DNA of 64,000 nucleotides from Sodiomyces alkalinus F11 (GCF_003711515.1 NW_021167079.1:2929-66928), one strand, 5' to 3'; positions 25,001-37,494 are shown, numbered from the stretch's first letter. Notes: a model not told the origin generated them from the letters alone. Numbers and translations are program-made.

Positions 25001-26847
25001 ATGACAAGGGAGGTAGGGGCGTCAGCGTCCCTCGGCAAAGGCTCCTCGGCACTGAATCTAAGAACTGTGGCCATATTGCCTGTCACATCGGGGGTTCCGG
25101 TTGTCGAGTTCGGCAGTCGTCTGATGAATGCTCTAGCACAAGTTGGACCGAGTAACGGCGCCAAATCTCTGAACCAATCGGCCATCTTGAATCATCTTGG
25201 GAAACACGCTTTTAACAAGATGGGCAAGCTTAAGCTATCCCAGTATTTGGCTGACTTGGAAGAGAAGTATGGCCTTGTTGTCTATGTTGCAGGTTCGTAC
25301 AGATCAGTCTTCTCCCGTCTTCTCTTTCTCTTTCCATGATGAAAACCCGTTGTCCCAGAGGCCAAGCCGCTGATGGCTATTTGTTAACTCTAATTTTTTC
25401 CTGATCGTCGTCCTCTCTTATTCTGTCCACTCCTCATCCGAATGAGATGTCGTTCATACTGACCCTCCTTTTTTGTATGGCAGACACCAACGTAAACTCC
25501 CCTTGGACGCAGACATGTATCTCGCAGGCAGACTGTATTCTACTTGTGGGGCTTGCTGAGGGCTCTCCTGAAATAGGCGAGTACGAGCGCTTCATGCTCG
25601 GCATGAAGTCTACTGCACGCAAAATCTTAGTCCTTCTTCATGCGGAGCGTTATTCCACACCGGGCCTTGCTCGGTCATGGCTTCGGAATCGCATGTGGAT
25701 CAACGGTGGTCACTACCATGTACAGATGGAGTTTCGCGCGAACATCATGCCGGTTCATTCTGCATCGAAACGGCCCAACACAACATTAAAGGAGCGGGTT
25801 CAGATATTACAAGCTGAAATACAGAAGTACGCATCGAGGAAACTTCGCCACACTCCGTTCTATTATCCAGACGCGCCTTTCAAGGGCGACTTCCACCGAC
25901 TAGCACGAAGGCTTTGTGGGAAGTCCGTGGGACTTGTGCTCGGCGGCGGGGGTGCAAGAGGCATCACCCAGATTGGCATCATTCGAGCCATGGAAGAAGC
26001 AGGCATACCCATCGACATCGTGGGCGGAACGTCCATCGGATCCTTCATCGGAGCTCTTTATGCGCGACATGCAGATGTTGTTCCCATCTATGGTTTGGCA
26101 AAAAAGTTCTCTGGCCGCATGGCAAGCATCTGGCGCTTCGCTCTAGATTTGACCTACCCAACTGCCTCCTACACAACGGGCCATGAGTTCAACAGGGGCA
26201 TCTTCAAGACCTTCGGCAAGGATCAGATTGAAGACTTCTGGCTTGAATTTTACTGCAACACGACTAACATCAGCAAGAGTCGGATTGAGTACCACACTAG
26301 CGGTTACGCCTGGCGATACATCCGAGCCTCCATGTCCCTTGCTGGTCTCGTACCCCCCCTGGCGGATGAGGGCAGCATGCTCTTAGACGGCGGGTACATC
26401 GACAACCTTACCGTCTCCCATATGAAAAGGCTTGGGGTGGACACCATCTTCGCTGTCGATGTAGGATCTCTTGATGACGATACACCCCAGGCTTACGGCG
26501 ATTCCCTGTCTGGGGTGTGGGCCTTTTTCAATCGGTGGAATCCATTTTCCTCTACACCTAACCCACCGACGCTTGCAGAGATACAGGCTAGGTTGGCGTA
26601 TGTGTCCAGTGTAGACGCGCTAGAGCGAGCCAAGACGATGCCAGGCTGCATATACATGCGCCCACCAGTCGACGAGTATGGCACGCTTGACTTTGGGAAG
26701 TTCGACGAGATCTACAAGGTGGGATACGAGTACGGAACGAAGTTTTTGCGGAGGTTGCGAGACCAGGGCGTACTTCCCCTGGTGGAAGAAACTGAGGCCA
26801 AGAAGGCGCTGCGGAGGACCATGGCGCCCCGGAGAGCGAGCATCTAA
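22038..26847 (+). CDS. NTE1: Lysophospholipase NTE1 (patatin-like phospholipase, neuropathy target esterase family)
   Basis: NTE1 hydrolyses phosphatidylcholine and lysophosphatidylcholine at the ER, giving glycerophosphocholine and fatty acids. Proposed exons are 22038-22324, 22384-25292 and 25484-26847. They are joined by a 59-bp intron (GTACGT..TAG, branch GCTAAC) and a 191-bp intron (GTTCGT..CAG). They give 1519 residues, close to the usual fungal length of about 1500. The start is the Met of MADFSLTS; an upstream in-frame ATG at 21951 gives an unlikely extension. Hydrophobic segments lie at about 45-68, 72-91 and 97-113. Three cyclic-nucleotide-binding-like domains follow, near 165-400 (with a low-complexity insert), 695-800 and 845-960. 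The patatin domain has the glycine loop LGGGGARG near 1218-1225, the nucleophile motif GTSIG with Ser about 1249, and the DGG motif with Asp about 1367. All key residues are present, so the gene looks functional. It is flanked on both sides by mutated repeats. Confidence 0.96.
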
Positions 26848-27120
26848 TCGACCCGCGTGACTGTTGGGTGATGACATTCGGCATTCCTGCTCGGGAGAAG
26901 GCCCATGCCTGTCAGCTACAGAGTTGCTCAAGGCCTCCCTCCACATTCCCTCTACATCAGACAATCTCACTCCGTTCTCCCATTTTAGGCAGCGAGTATG
27001 CTCCGGGATGTGCATGATGAGAAGAGCCGGCGTTTGTTTTGATTCACACAGTAGCTTAACACTGCTTCCTCCTGTTTTGACCTCCCTGTATGCTGAGGTC
27101 GAATGTGAAATACGAGCATA
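26848..27120 (+). other. NTE1 downstream region
   Basis: Normal, unmutated base composition. Short frames exist here but none has family features, and they probably lie in the 3' UTR and flank of NTE1. No clear polyadenylation signal is seen. Confidence 0.4.
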
Positions 27121-27176
27121 GCAGCTTGCCCTACGGGCAAGGCCGCTACGCTCGCCCCTACGGGGGGCTACGGATA
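27121..27176. repeat. GC-rich double hairpin at the edge of the gene island
   Basis: CTTGCCC (27125-27131) pairs perfectly with GGGCAAG (27135-27141) around TAC. A second hairpin, GCCCC-TAC-GGGGGGC, follows near 27154-27168. The motif sits where normal gene DNA changes to extremely AT-rich DNA. I did not see a second copy in the window. It could be the end of a mobile element or a structured 3' end. Confidence 0.55.
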
Positions 27177-27675
27177 TAACCCGCTTATATAACTATATTA
27201 TAAATATATATATACTAACTAATATAGATAAGTATTATTACTTATAGATACGGACTATGTATTTCAAATAATTTCTAAAATATTATAAAAATATAAAACT
27301 ATAATAATCGACTATAAGATTAACATTATAGATATATAGATATATATACTTCCTTAAGTATATAAGGAAATTATACCTTAAGTATAATATAAAAAGAGCG
27401 ATATATAATAGTATTGGTCTTATATAATTTATATTTATATAGTGTTTCTACTTTTTATACTAATACTAATATAATATAATAATACTAAAATACCTTAATA
27501 GTTTAGTTTTATATCTATTTAAGTTCTTTTTATAATCTATTCTCCTTTAGCTACTCATATATCAAAATCCTTCTCTATTTTATACTTTTATAAAAGTATT
27601 TTAATCTATAAATACTTTCTACTAATATATATACCTCTAATCTCTTTTTAGACTTAGATTTATTTTAGTTTATCG
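27177..27675. other. AT-extreme stretch without genes
   Basis: About 480 bases made almost entirely of A and T, with TATA and ATATA runs and very few CA or TG. No credible frame, terminal repeat or LTR is visible. It looks like heavily RIP-mutated old repeat sequence between the NTE1 flank and element E. Confidence 0.5.
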
Positions 27676-27883
27676 TATTATTCGATAGAGGCTCTACGAT
27701 ATCGGGGCGTGACCTCGGGACCGTTTCGGGTATAGTTCGGGTATAGTCTTAGCAAGTACTAACGACTCTAAACAGCCCTAACCTCGGCTATATAAATAGT
27801 CATAGATACTTCCTATAAGGGAATCTTTCCCTTCTATAAAAGAATACGACCGTGATTCCCGTACCGATATTCGTATTCAGATA
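27676..27883 (+). repeat. 5' LTR of element E
   Basis: It shares GATATCGGGGCGT, TTCGGGTATAGTTCGGG and GGCTATATAAATA with the copy at 37852-38056. It ends TCGTATTCAGATA, directly followed by the primer site. The start is accurate to a few bases. Confidence 0.8.
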
Positions 27884-27987
27884 GTTATAAGCCCGGTGCT
27901 CTAGTAAACGATCCTATTCCGGAAGATATAATAGCTCTAAGAGACTATTACGGTTAGGGTTATTTATTAGCACGTCTACCTGCTTTA

Positions 27988-28165
27988 TTATTCTTCGGCC
28001 TTACCGCCGTTATTATATAGTAACTCCCGAGGAGCACGCCCTTATATAAAGTCCTGGCGTTGACAAGGCACCTATTCTTCGGCTTTGTGCTGTTATTATA
28101 TAACTGCTCCCGAGGAGCACGCCCCTATAAAAAGTCCTCGCGTTAACGAGCGAGGCACCTCTTTA
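27988..28165. repeat. Two tandem copies of an 84-bp unit in element E
   Basis: Each unit has TATTCTTCGGC, then TTATTATATA, then CCCGAGGAGCACGCCC and AAAGTCCT. The second copy starts near 28073. It lies shortly after the 5' LTR, so it may be a duplicated leader or packaging region. Confidence 0.65.
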
Positions 28166-28493
28166 TTCTTTGGTTTTATACTAACCTCCTAACTATTCGG
28201 TTAGCGATAGAGGTCGGTTACCTACCCCCTAGTTAATAGACCTATCAAAAACCATCACCGAAGAGTTCCTAGATCTCTCGAAAACCTTATAAGGAAAAGA
28301 ACCAGTTAATAAACCTACCGAAAACCATTATAAACAAAGAATTACTAGACCTCTAGAAAACCACGTGTTATAGAAGAAGTCAGCCCTCGCTCTAGCTCTT
28401 CGTTAAGACCTAGGGGGGTAAGGGAAGGCACCTCTATTATTATTACGGGAGCCGTTGCTCCTAGCGCTATTCCTGTTATTATTAGAGGAAAAG

Positions 28494-28607
28494 TATTGTA
28501 TTGGCATGAGCCTCGGGGGTGGGCATAGGCCTCGGGGGCGGACATAAAAAGGGTGGACCTATAGTAAAATACTGGATAGGATCTAAATAGAGTAGTACTT
28601 CCGGAGG
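28494..28607 (+). repeat. 5' LTR of element F, left part
   Basis: It reads TATTGTATTGGCATGAGCC and then repeats CCTCGGGGGTGGGCAT-like units, matching 37239 onward. It is interrupted after TACTTCCGGAGG by LINE G. Confidence 0.8.
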
Positions 28608-31600
28608 GATAATTAAAAGGAGTATCGTTAAGCCGAAAATGACCCTAAGGTACCGTATTATCGATAAAATTAATTCTAATATCGGATTCGGACTCTACGC
28701 CCTTAAAAGCACCGGAGACCGATATCGTAGCGAGACCGTAAAGGGCGCGGTGAGTTATATACTATAGGGCGGCCTGTAGGGCTAACCGAACGCGATACCG
28801 GTATACCACTATAAAGCGCCTAGAATATAATGACTAGAACTAACCCGGGGCGTATAGCCCCGGGAAAGCCCTAAAAATCCTAGGCACCGAGCGGGCGTAC
28901 TAAAGGCGTACTATATAAATTACGTACCTAATTTTCCGGACTACTAGCTAATAGGGTAAGCGCCGATAAGGCGCTAAAGCTAGTATAGAAGATCCTTTAA
29001 ACGTAATACTATAAGACTATTATAGGGAAGCCGCTACGCTAATAACCCGGTAACGATATACCTCCTCTTATAATTAAAAGGCTTACCGATATAATCTAAT
29101 AAGCCATTAAGGGTATACTAATAGAACTACTCGGGGTAATAGGACCTAAGACCTACGCCTAGGTAGTAAAGAGTATACCCGGCGTAGCGCTAACGTATTA
29201 AGATAGCACCGGTAAAGGTTATACCTACCCGATACGCCTAAGAACTAATAGTCCGATACGGAGACGCTAAGACTAACCTTAAAAGCCGAACCCTATAAGA
29301 GATTACTAAGGCGGTTGATTAAGTTACCCGCTATATAGACGTAATAGCCGCGCGATAACTCCCGAGTAATAATATAATTCTTATATTTAAGTATAGGAAT
29401 AAATAGTGGATAGCGAACGCGAATAACTAGATTAAAGGCGTATTCGGTATAAAAGCCACGATATATAAGAAAACGTACTAAATTATAGTAAAAGGAATAC
29501 CGATAGCGTAGCTACTAACTTATGACCCCGACGCGGCGTTATAAGAACTTCGGCTATAGAATAATATAGCGATTACCCGGATTAAGGCTAGGAAACCCAG
29601 GAATAACGTAGCGTGGACGGCGTTACTAATTATTAAAGTCGCCCGCCCCGAGGACACGGAGCGATTAATAAAGGAGGGAGTTCTTTAATTACGGATACTA
29701 TAATAGTAAACCCTATAACCCCGAGATCTCCCTATAACGGTGCTTTAAGTGCCTTAACTTCGGATATAAAGCAGGTTAGTGCTAGGCGATAAAAGCGCTA
29801 TATGGGTATTACGGCGGTATAGAGTCAGCATACTAAGGGGGCTTTACGGCGTGCGAAGCTAAGATAAACCCGAAGAAAAGGCGTTACGCCGCCTATAAAG
29901 GGCTATACGCGGTATTCGACGATAAATACCTAAATACAGTAAAGGAAAGGGCGGGGACTAAGGAGGTATATACTAATAGGGTAAGGGGATTCGACCTTAT
30001 CTAACTTAAGAAATATAGGGTAAAAAAGGAGTATAGCATCTTTACGGTGTTATTAGATATAATAGTAGTCCCCGAACTGCCTAAGAACAAGAGAAAGTAA
30101 AAAGGACGCCTTTTAGGGGCGCGGAATATCCTCCTTAGATCGCGTACTACCCTCTTTACGCTTACTTAGGATAATAATATTATAAGGTTCCTCGCCTTTA
30201 TTACTACCTTCTAGCCCTTATAAAGCTTTACCCTTTACCCCCGGGCTATACCTAAGGCGTAACTATAAAGCGAAGCGAGCGCGGCGTAGCCGCCTAAGAT
30301 AAATAATTAGAATCGCTTAGTAGAATATAGGGGGATAGCGGGATAGAGTATAATAGGTGCTTTATAACCGTAGCGGGTATAATATAATAGCGGTAATGGA
30401 GCCCGGGTTAGATAAGAGGAAGAACCTGATTTACCCGAGGGGATATAATTATAGGATAGTATAGGGGAGTAGGCGCGCCCTACTCTATATATATAAGCGG
30501 TATGAGGCCGCTATATTTTTATAGCGTATTAGTAAGGATTAGGCCTAAGCTATAATTAGAGTTAGGATATAATAGTAGGCGATAAATATATAGGTAGTAT
30601 ACTTACTATACTATAAAGGAGAAGAGTAGGAGACCCTAATATATAATCTCGCGGCGGAACCGGAGCGGTAATACACTATCCTAATAGGAGACTTTAACCT
30701 AAAAAACCCCTTTAGGACGGGTATAATAGATATAATAGATAATTAAAAGACCTTATTACGCTCGCGCATGAATAGTAACTTAACCTTATAACCCTAAAAG
30801 GATATATTACTAGGACCTTGGCCGATACTAATCGATAGTATAGTATACTAGACCTTACCTAGGTTTTAGCGGACCTTATATACGTATACTAGGGGGACGA
30901 TCTAGACCTAATAGGCTTAGACTATATAGCCTAGGTAATTAATATCGATATAGCGTAACCGCGCTAGCGTATCGCTAGTAAAGGATAGAGGTAAAGGAAG
31001 TTGGACCGGGAAACGGCCTAAAGAAAGGCCTAGAGGCTAGACTATAGAGAAATACCCCTTACCCCGGAAGTAATCGACTAGGTAATAAACTAGATACTAT
31101 AGGACCTTATTAGTATCACGGACGCTACGGCGCCGCGCCGCGAGCTAGCCGCCTTCCGCGATAGGCCGTTATAATAAACGTAGGAGATAGTAAAGGCGAA
31201 TAAGGAGATAATAAGGCTAACACGGCATTACTACGGGCGGAGGTTACGCGGTAAGTAGAATAAACTTAAGGAAGTAGAAAAATATCGCGATATTCTAATT
31301 AGAATAAAGAAGCGGAAAAGCTAGCGGGGCGCCGTTAATATAATAGTAGTAGACTAAAGAAGCCTTTAGGTATTATAACGCTAGGCCTAGACGGTAAGCC
31401 ACCTGCCCCTAGACCTCCTATCTATCCCGCCCTTATAGCGTAGCGCGGGCGGACCGGTCGCGATAATATATAACGGGAAAGCGATAATCCTTATAAAGAA
31501 GTTTTCCCCCCTACTATACCTTATAGAAAGCGGGCGTATCGGCGGCGCGCCGAGGATAACGGTAATACTACTTATATAAGAGGTTACGGAAAAGGAGGTT

Positions 31601-34600
31601 TAATAGGTTATATAATAAATAGTAAAGTAAAAGGTACCCGGGGAGGATAGCCTATTAAATAGATTCCTACTCGCCTATAGCTAACTACTCTATAGGCGAC
31701 TAGTATAACTCTTCTCCGCGAGCCTTAAGGCTATATATTTCCCGTAATAATACTATACCGTAAAAGTAGTAATACTTAAGAAACTAGGTAAACCGAAGGA
31801 AGCTTATATAATAGCCTTAGGGTAATAACTGATATTACTTATTAGCGTAACCGGGAAGGTCCTAAAGAAGATAATAGCAGGGAGAATTATAACCGTAGCG
31901 GAGGAGTACTAACTCCCCCCCGCTGGATAGATAGGTAATTATAGATACTACGATATAATAGTAGCGGTTAAGGCCATTATAGAGGGAGTATACGCCGTGT
32001 AGGAGTATAGCGGGGCTATAGCGTAATTAAAGCTCGATATCTAGGGCGCCTTTAATATAGTACTATACTAAAAACTCCTTAAAGTCCTCGCCTAGTACGG
32101 CTTCCCGGACTAGGTTATAAAATAGACTTAGTTATACCTTATAGCGCGCACAGCGCGCCTACGCTTTAACGGCGATATAGCGTATTAGGTAGAAATCTAG
32201 GCGGGAGTCCCCTAAGGATCGCCCTTCTCCCCAATCCTCTTTATACTATTTATTAGGACGTTTTACTAAGAATTAATCCGGATACCGCGGGTCGTGGTAA
32301 TCGGCTTTACCGATAACACGAATATCGTAGCCTTTAGACGTAATAAGGCTATACTACGGGCATACCTTAACGGGTATAATAAGTCTACTAAAGCTAGTCA
32401 CGAAGGAGCGGACTACGATTTAAGCCACGGAAGTATAAGCTCCTTTACTTTATAAGAAAATAAAAACCGCTACTACTCCTACTATACCTGAAGGGCACGC
32501 CGGCGCTATAAGTTAGAGAGATAGAGGTCCTAGGGCTTATCCTTAACTAGAAGCTTATATTTCGTCCTTATATTAGAAAACTTAATGCTAAACTCTTTAC
32601 CTAGAAATACGCCCTTATACGCCTTATAGCGTTAATATAGGGCTACCGTATCGGGGACGCGCGTAAACTATACTAAATAGTAGTCCGGAGTGTTATACTA
32701 TACGCGGCCCCGGCCTTCTATATAATAATAAGAAAAGAGGAGAAGCCGAGTAAAGTCCTTAAAGGACTAGCTAGTAAGCAGGTATAATACCTATATATCG
32801 TTACCGGCGCGTATTAGGCTACTACTATAAAGGTAGTTAATATAGAGGCGGGGGTCCCCCCCCTTAACTTATACTATAACGCCCTAACCGTATAAGTAGT
32901 GCTACGGGTAAAGGATACCTAGATAGAGTAAGCGATACTTTAGGTATAACGAGTAGCCGAAGCGGCTATATAGCATAGAAAACACGGGGGAGGGGTTAAG
33001 CCTTACCTAAGGTCCTAAGAGATATAAAAGCAGGAGGTTAAGTCCTGGCTCCTCGGGAGGGAATTAGCCTAGCGCCTTTAAGAGGAATAGGCGTACCGGT
33101 AAAAGCGTACCTTACTACGCTAATATAGTAGCGTAGCTATAATATAGATACGCTAATTTAACTATGCGGCGCTTAGGAAGTATAAGGGCCTTATAAAACT
33201 ATAGAGTTCTATCCTTACCTAAATTTAAACGGAGAAAATAGGCCTTCGCCACTTCCTCTTTATAAAAGGCGTACCGGAAATAGCGACGCCGTATTACCGG
33301 TACGCTAATAAAGGGCCAGAGATAGCGGAATATATCGCGCTATAATACCGAGATATATTAGGGGAGATATAAGAGCGCCTTATAGCCGATACGGGCGCGC
33401 GCTTATTAATAAAACAGGACTAGCTCCTAGCGCTCCGGAGTAAGGAGACTGCGGGGAAAATCGCGAAATAGTTCCTATAAACCGGGCGCCTCCCGGATTT
33501 CCGACTAGTATAATAACTAAAAGCGGAGGCGTAATAGAGCCCCCGTAGCGCTAGAACTTTAGGTATAAATACGGGGAGGTAAAGACGACTATAAAAGGAG
33601 GTAAAGACGACTATATAGGGAATAAGTAAAGGGAGAGTAAGATAATTATTAATAGCCGTTATATAACCGTGCTATGGGCGCGCTATATTTACTCTTTATC
33701 TATATACTTATAGGACTTATCGTTATTGTTATCGGAGCTAATCGCTTTATTATCTACTAGGATAACCTTATCCTTACCTTTACCCTTATCCTTAGTAGCT
33801 AAGGCCGTAGGGTCTCCCGATAAAGGAATAGGGATACCCTATAATACGTGTTAGTAGCGGGGTCGGCACGGGGTCGGCGCGGGGTAACTTATAAGGTAGG
33901 CGAGGATAAGCTTTAATATCTCGCCGTTATAAGCGTAGCTATTACTATAACTTTATAGGGGCGCGGCGGCGGGGGCGGCGATTATACTAATACTACTAGC
34001 CCGGCAGAGGGCGGCGCGGTACGCCCGGAGGGCGTAAGTCTAATAGGTAGCCGCCTATTAATACTTCCGGATATTCTATAATAGGATTAGTAATAAGGAT
34101 ATAGTATATACGGTATAACGAAGAAGGGGAAAACCTATAAAGGGAGTTAGGGCGGCGTGGGCGGCGGCGGCGGCGGCGATAAGAGCGGTAGCGGCGTTAT
34201 GATAAGGGGGGGGACTTAATAAGACGATTAAAGGAGTAAGGGTACAGCGGGGGCGTAACGGGGATAAACAGGGGCGTAATAGCTATTATTACGATTACTA
34301 TTAATATATTTAATATAACGGGCGCCGGCTCCTAAGTCGGGTTAGTAAATACGGCACGGAGCGGGGGCGCCGCGGGGGCGTAGCGGGAATATAACGGAAT
34401 ACGACGGGATTATATACTAGGAGGGTTTTAGCAGGGTACGGCTTAGTACTCTCGCGCTAGGGATACGACGTATAAGGTATAGGGCGATAAGCGGATAATA
34501 GGGGTAGCGGCGGACTATACCCGGTTAGAATATAAAGCGGGGGCGTAAAGCGGGCGTAACGATAATAGAGCGGGGAACTTATAGTAGAAGACTAAGGGGT

Positions 34601-35534
34601 AGTCGGTCTTTTACCCTTATAGGCGCCGGCACCGGCTCCCCCTTTAGTGATAGAGGTCTTATTATTAGGTATCTAGAGGGATAGGAGAGTTAGACTAAGG
34701 CGGGCGTTACGGTAGCGGAGCGGGGGCGATACAAGAACGGTATAACCCGGGACCCTATTAGATCCCCTACTATATAGCCGAACGGTACTAGGGATCCCGT
34801 ACGGGAATTCTAGGGCTATACCTATATCGTACCGACCACGTAAAACTTACCTTAAGAATAATAGCTTAAAGGAGGAAAAGAGGAAAGGAGGAAAAGAGAG
34901 GAAAAGAGGGAGGGTTATAAGAAAAGGGAGTAATAGATTAGCCCTACGAGTTACCACGCCTTCTAGGGAATAGTAGCCACGCCCGGCCTATACTATAGCG
35001 CCTACCCCGGAGAGCCTATATAGCGCGAGTAAAGGAGGTATATAACTAAATAAGGGCTACTACAAATAATAGGTATATAAAGGAGGTTTTAGAATAAACA
35101 ATAAATAAAGGAAGGAGTAAGGGGGGGGGGGTAGGTATACCCCCCCCTTATAGAAGGGAAGGAGAGTATAAAAAGGTACCGCGGTAAGGGAAGAATAACC
35201 TCGCCGGATCCGGAATAAAGGAAAGGACGGCGGCGAGAGACCGTAGCGATAGCGTACCGAGGGCGCGTATAACCGATATAGTACCTACTAAACTAACTAG
35301 CTAACCCCCGTTAGCCACTAGCCCGGAGGTAAGATCCGGTTTTCGAATAACGATAAAAACGGGGCCGCGGAGCGATACCGTAGCGGCCACGCACGATAGA
35401 CCTACTTATATAATAAGAGCGTAGGGGTTTTTATCTATTAACGGTTTCTCCTTAAGAATTAGAGAAGGACTATTACCTAGGTGGCTAGCCTAGCTTAGCT
35501 AAGCGAGAGCAGAGTAATAAATAAATAATAATAA
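28608..35534 (+). mobile_element. Full-length Tad1-type LINE (LINE G), RIP-mutated
   Basis: 6.9 kb between 12-bp target copies, TACTTCCGGAGG (28596-28607) and TACTTCTGGAGG (35535-35546), which differ by one C-to-T change. It ends in a TAA-type tail (TAATAAATAAATAATAATAA). ORF1 ends with the knuckle CFKCLNFGYKAG near 29740-29780 (His now Tyr). ORF2 has the endonuclease motif LIGDFNL near 30680-30700 and the reverse transcriptase motif AGVPxGSPFSPILF near 32200-32250. FTDNTN lies near 32303-32320, from an F/Y-x-D-D-T-N box. A C-terminal Cys/His region, now with Tyr, lies near 33260-33340. All frames are broken by RIP stops. Confidence 0.88.
33640..35534. repeat. G-rich, repeat-rich 3' part of LINE G
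   Basis: No frame is seen. GCGGGGGCGTAACGG-like units recur near 34245, 34358 and 34527, and GGC triplet runs occur near 33960 and 34160. A G-tract and C-tract (about 35119-35158) can pair as a hairpin. It may be a long 3' UTR or another unrecognised nested element. Confidence 0.45.
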
Positions 35535-35669
35535 TACTTCTGGAGGCGTACTACTCCTTATAAAAATAGGGTAAACGGTCTCGCACACGTTATAACTTAA
35601 TATAATACACATACGCGAAGACTTCCCCTAAGTCAGAAGAGTTAGAAGAGTGTATTTTAACGTGCCATA
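35535..35669 (+). repeat. 5' LTR of element F, right part
   Basis: It resumes the LTR at TACTTCTGGAGG and continues with AAAAATAGGGTAAACGGTCT, ending CGTGCCATA (from GTGCGACA). The primer region GTTATCAGCCTGG follows. Confidence 0.8.
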
Positions 35670-36600
35670 GTTATCAGCCTGGTTTATAATACTTAAAGCC
35701 ATTTAATATCTTCTACACCTTTAAGTTATCCTTTTTACCCTTCCACTATAAAAGCAGCTATATTATAAGCGCTTAGTCGACTATCGTTAATCTAATTAGG
35801 GTAACCTCTTCGCTTAAGTAATAGAAGATATCCTCTAATATTCACCGCGGTTAATAGATCCTAACTACCTAGAAGGACTAGATTATATAGAAACGTAGTA
35901 TCCGCGGAAAGTTCTCCTCTTTTTAGAACGATTACCTTAATCCTTAACTGGATAACGACGAAGTAGAAGCCTCCCTGCTACCTAAGCCTATACCTCCTAA
36001 TACACGTAAATACGAAGCCGAGAAGGGCGTTAAGACGCCTTAGTTAATTAACGACCTCTTAGATTAAGGCAGGGTTCGTTACCTTTAAAGCCGCCGTGTA
36101 TATCGCGAAGAAAAGGCCGACTACGATAATCAGGAATAAGAACTTAACGCCCTACGCTCCTATATCCTGGCTATAATCTGCGTTACTCTTAGGGACCTCC
36201 TTAGACTGTTATAAGAAGACTAAGTAAATAACGCGAGGGCGTGGATTACTACCCTTTATAAGCACGTAGCCCTAACGCCTATAGATTAACGGTATAAGGC
36301 TCTGCGTTAATATCGTTAGCTCGTTAAAACGCCGTTAAAGACTATCCCTAGGGATATAGGTAGATAGATTACTAATTAGAAGGCTACCTTGATAGGATAC
36401 TAACGCGCTAGGGTTATCGAGATAGCTTTAGTAGATTATTAGGTAGAAGATGCCCTCGCCGCGATACGTCCCGTTACTCGGGAATAGTATTATATTTACG
36501 TAGTGACGAATAGGCAGAGGATTAATAATAATGAGCTATTAATCAGGGACCTCGTACAGGACCTTAAGGTGCTGTTTAAGTCTATAAGGGATATCTAATC

Positions 36601-36790
36601 TATCGGCACTACTATTACTGTAGAGAGACTATCGCTATTACTGCGAACTATCGGTACTACTATTACTGTAGAGATACTATCGCTATTACTGCGAACTATC
36701 GGTACTACTATTACTGTAGAGATACTATCGGCACTGCTATTACTGCAGAGATACTATAGCTATTACTACGAACTAACCGCTATTACTACG
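36601..36790 (+). repeat. 48-bp tandem repeat in element F
   Basis: Units start TATCGGTACTACTATTACTG and contain a second, shorter part with CGCTATTACTGCGAAC. There are two full and about two partial units. In one frame they read IGTTITVE..LSLLLRT. Confidence 0.75.
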
Positions 36791-37238
36791 GGACCTCGTG
36801 GAGAGATCTCCTCGTTATATCGGCACTACTATTACTGCGAGCCTCGGTACTGCTATTACTACGGAGATACCACTAAAAGATACCTACTAACGGCTACGCC
36901 CGCGGGAGATACAACTAATGGCTACGCCTATAGGGGGTGATTTTAACCGCGTTATTATTATTATAGGAGCTTTTCTAGAGTGTCCCCTCGATAGGACTAA
37001 ATAGGCGGCGATTAACCTAATCGGACTAATTAGGAGCCAGGGATTAAGATTAATATTAAACGATTAAAAGGACCGGTTTAAGAGCGTTTTTAAGAGCGTT
37101 TTTAAGAGCCTTTTCGAGGACTGTTTTTAAGATAGACTACTTTTATAATAGAAAGGATTAAGAGTTGTTCGGTTTAAACCGAGGCCTCTAATTAGCTAGT
37201 CGGCCCGGAAAAGTGGATCCGCTCTAACTAGGGGGGTA

Positions 37239-37494
37239 AATTATATTAGCACGAGCCTCGGGGGTAGGCACGAGCCTCGGGGGTGGGTATAGGCCTCGGG
37301 GGTGGAAATAATAAGGGTAGACCCACGGTAAAATACCGGATAGGATCTAAATAGAGTAGTACTTCCGGAGGAGTACTGCCCCTTATAAAAATAGGGTAAA
37401 CGGTCTCGTACACGTCATAACTTGCCATAATACACACACGCGAAGATTTCCCCTAAGTCAGAAGAGTCAGAAGAGTGCATTTTGACGTGCGACA
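37239..37494 (+). repeat. 3' LTR of element F
   Basis: It follows a GGGGGGTA purine tract and carries three CCTCGGGGGT units and TACTTCCGGAGGAGTAC. It ends TTTTGACGTGCGACA, followed by target copy AAAAG. Confidence 0.82.

Larger units (their letters stand above)
28494..37494 (+). mobile_element. Short LTR retrotransposon (element F) inserted in E and itself split by LINE G
   Basis: LTRs are 28494-28607 plus 35535-35669 (split by LINE G) and about 37239-37494. The target duplication is AAAAG (28489-28493 and 37495-37499). Without the LINE the element is about 2.1 kb with an internal part of about 1.55 kb. That part holds a broken gag-like frame (about 35.9-36.6 kb) and a 48-bp tandem repeat, but no polymerase, so it is non-autonomous. 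The primer region reads GTTATCAGCCTGG, and the purine tract CTAGGGGGGTA lies before the 3' LTR. The LTR resembles that of B and H, including GGATAGGATCTAAAT and the end TTTTGACGTGCGACA. Confidence 0.82.

Noticed and set aside
26864..27121. 85-codon frame downstream of NTE1
   Set aside because: No domain, no neighbour support, and it ends at the GC-rich hairpin. It is probably chance in the 3' flank.
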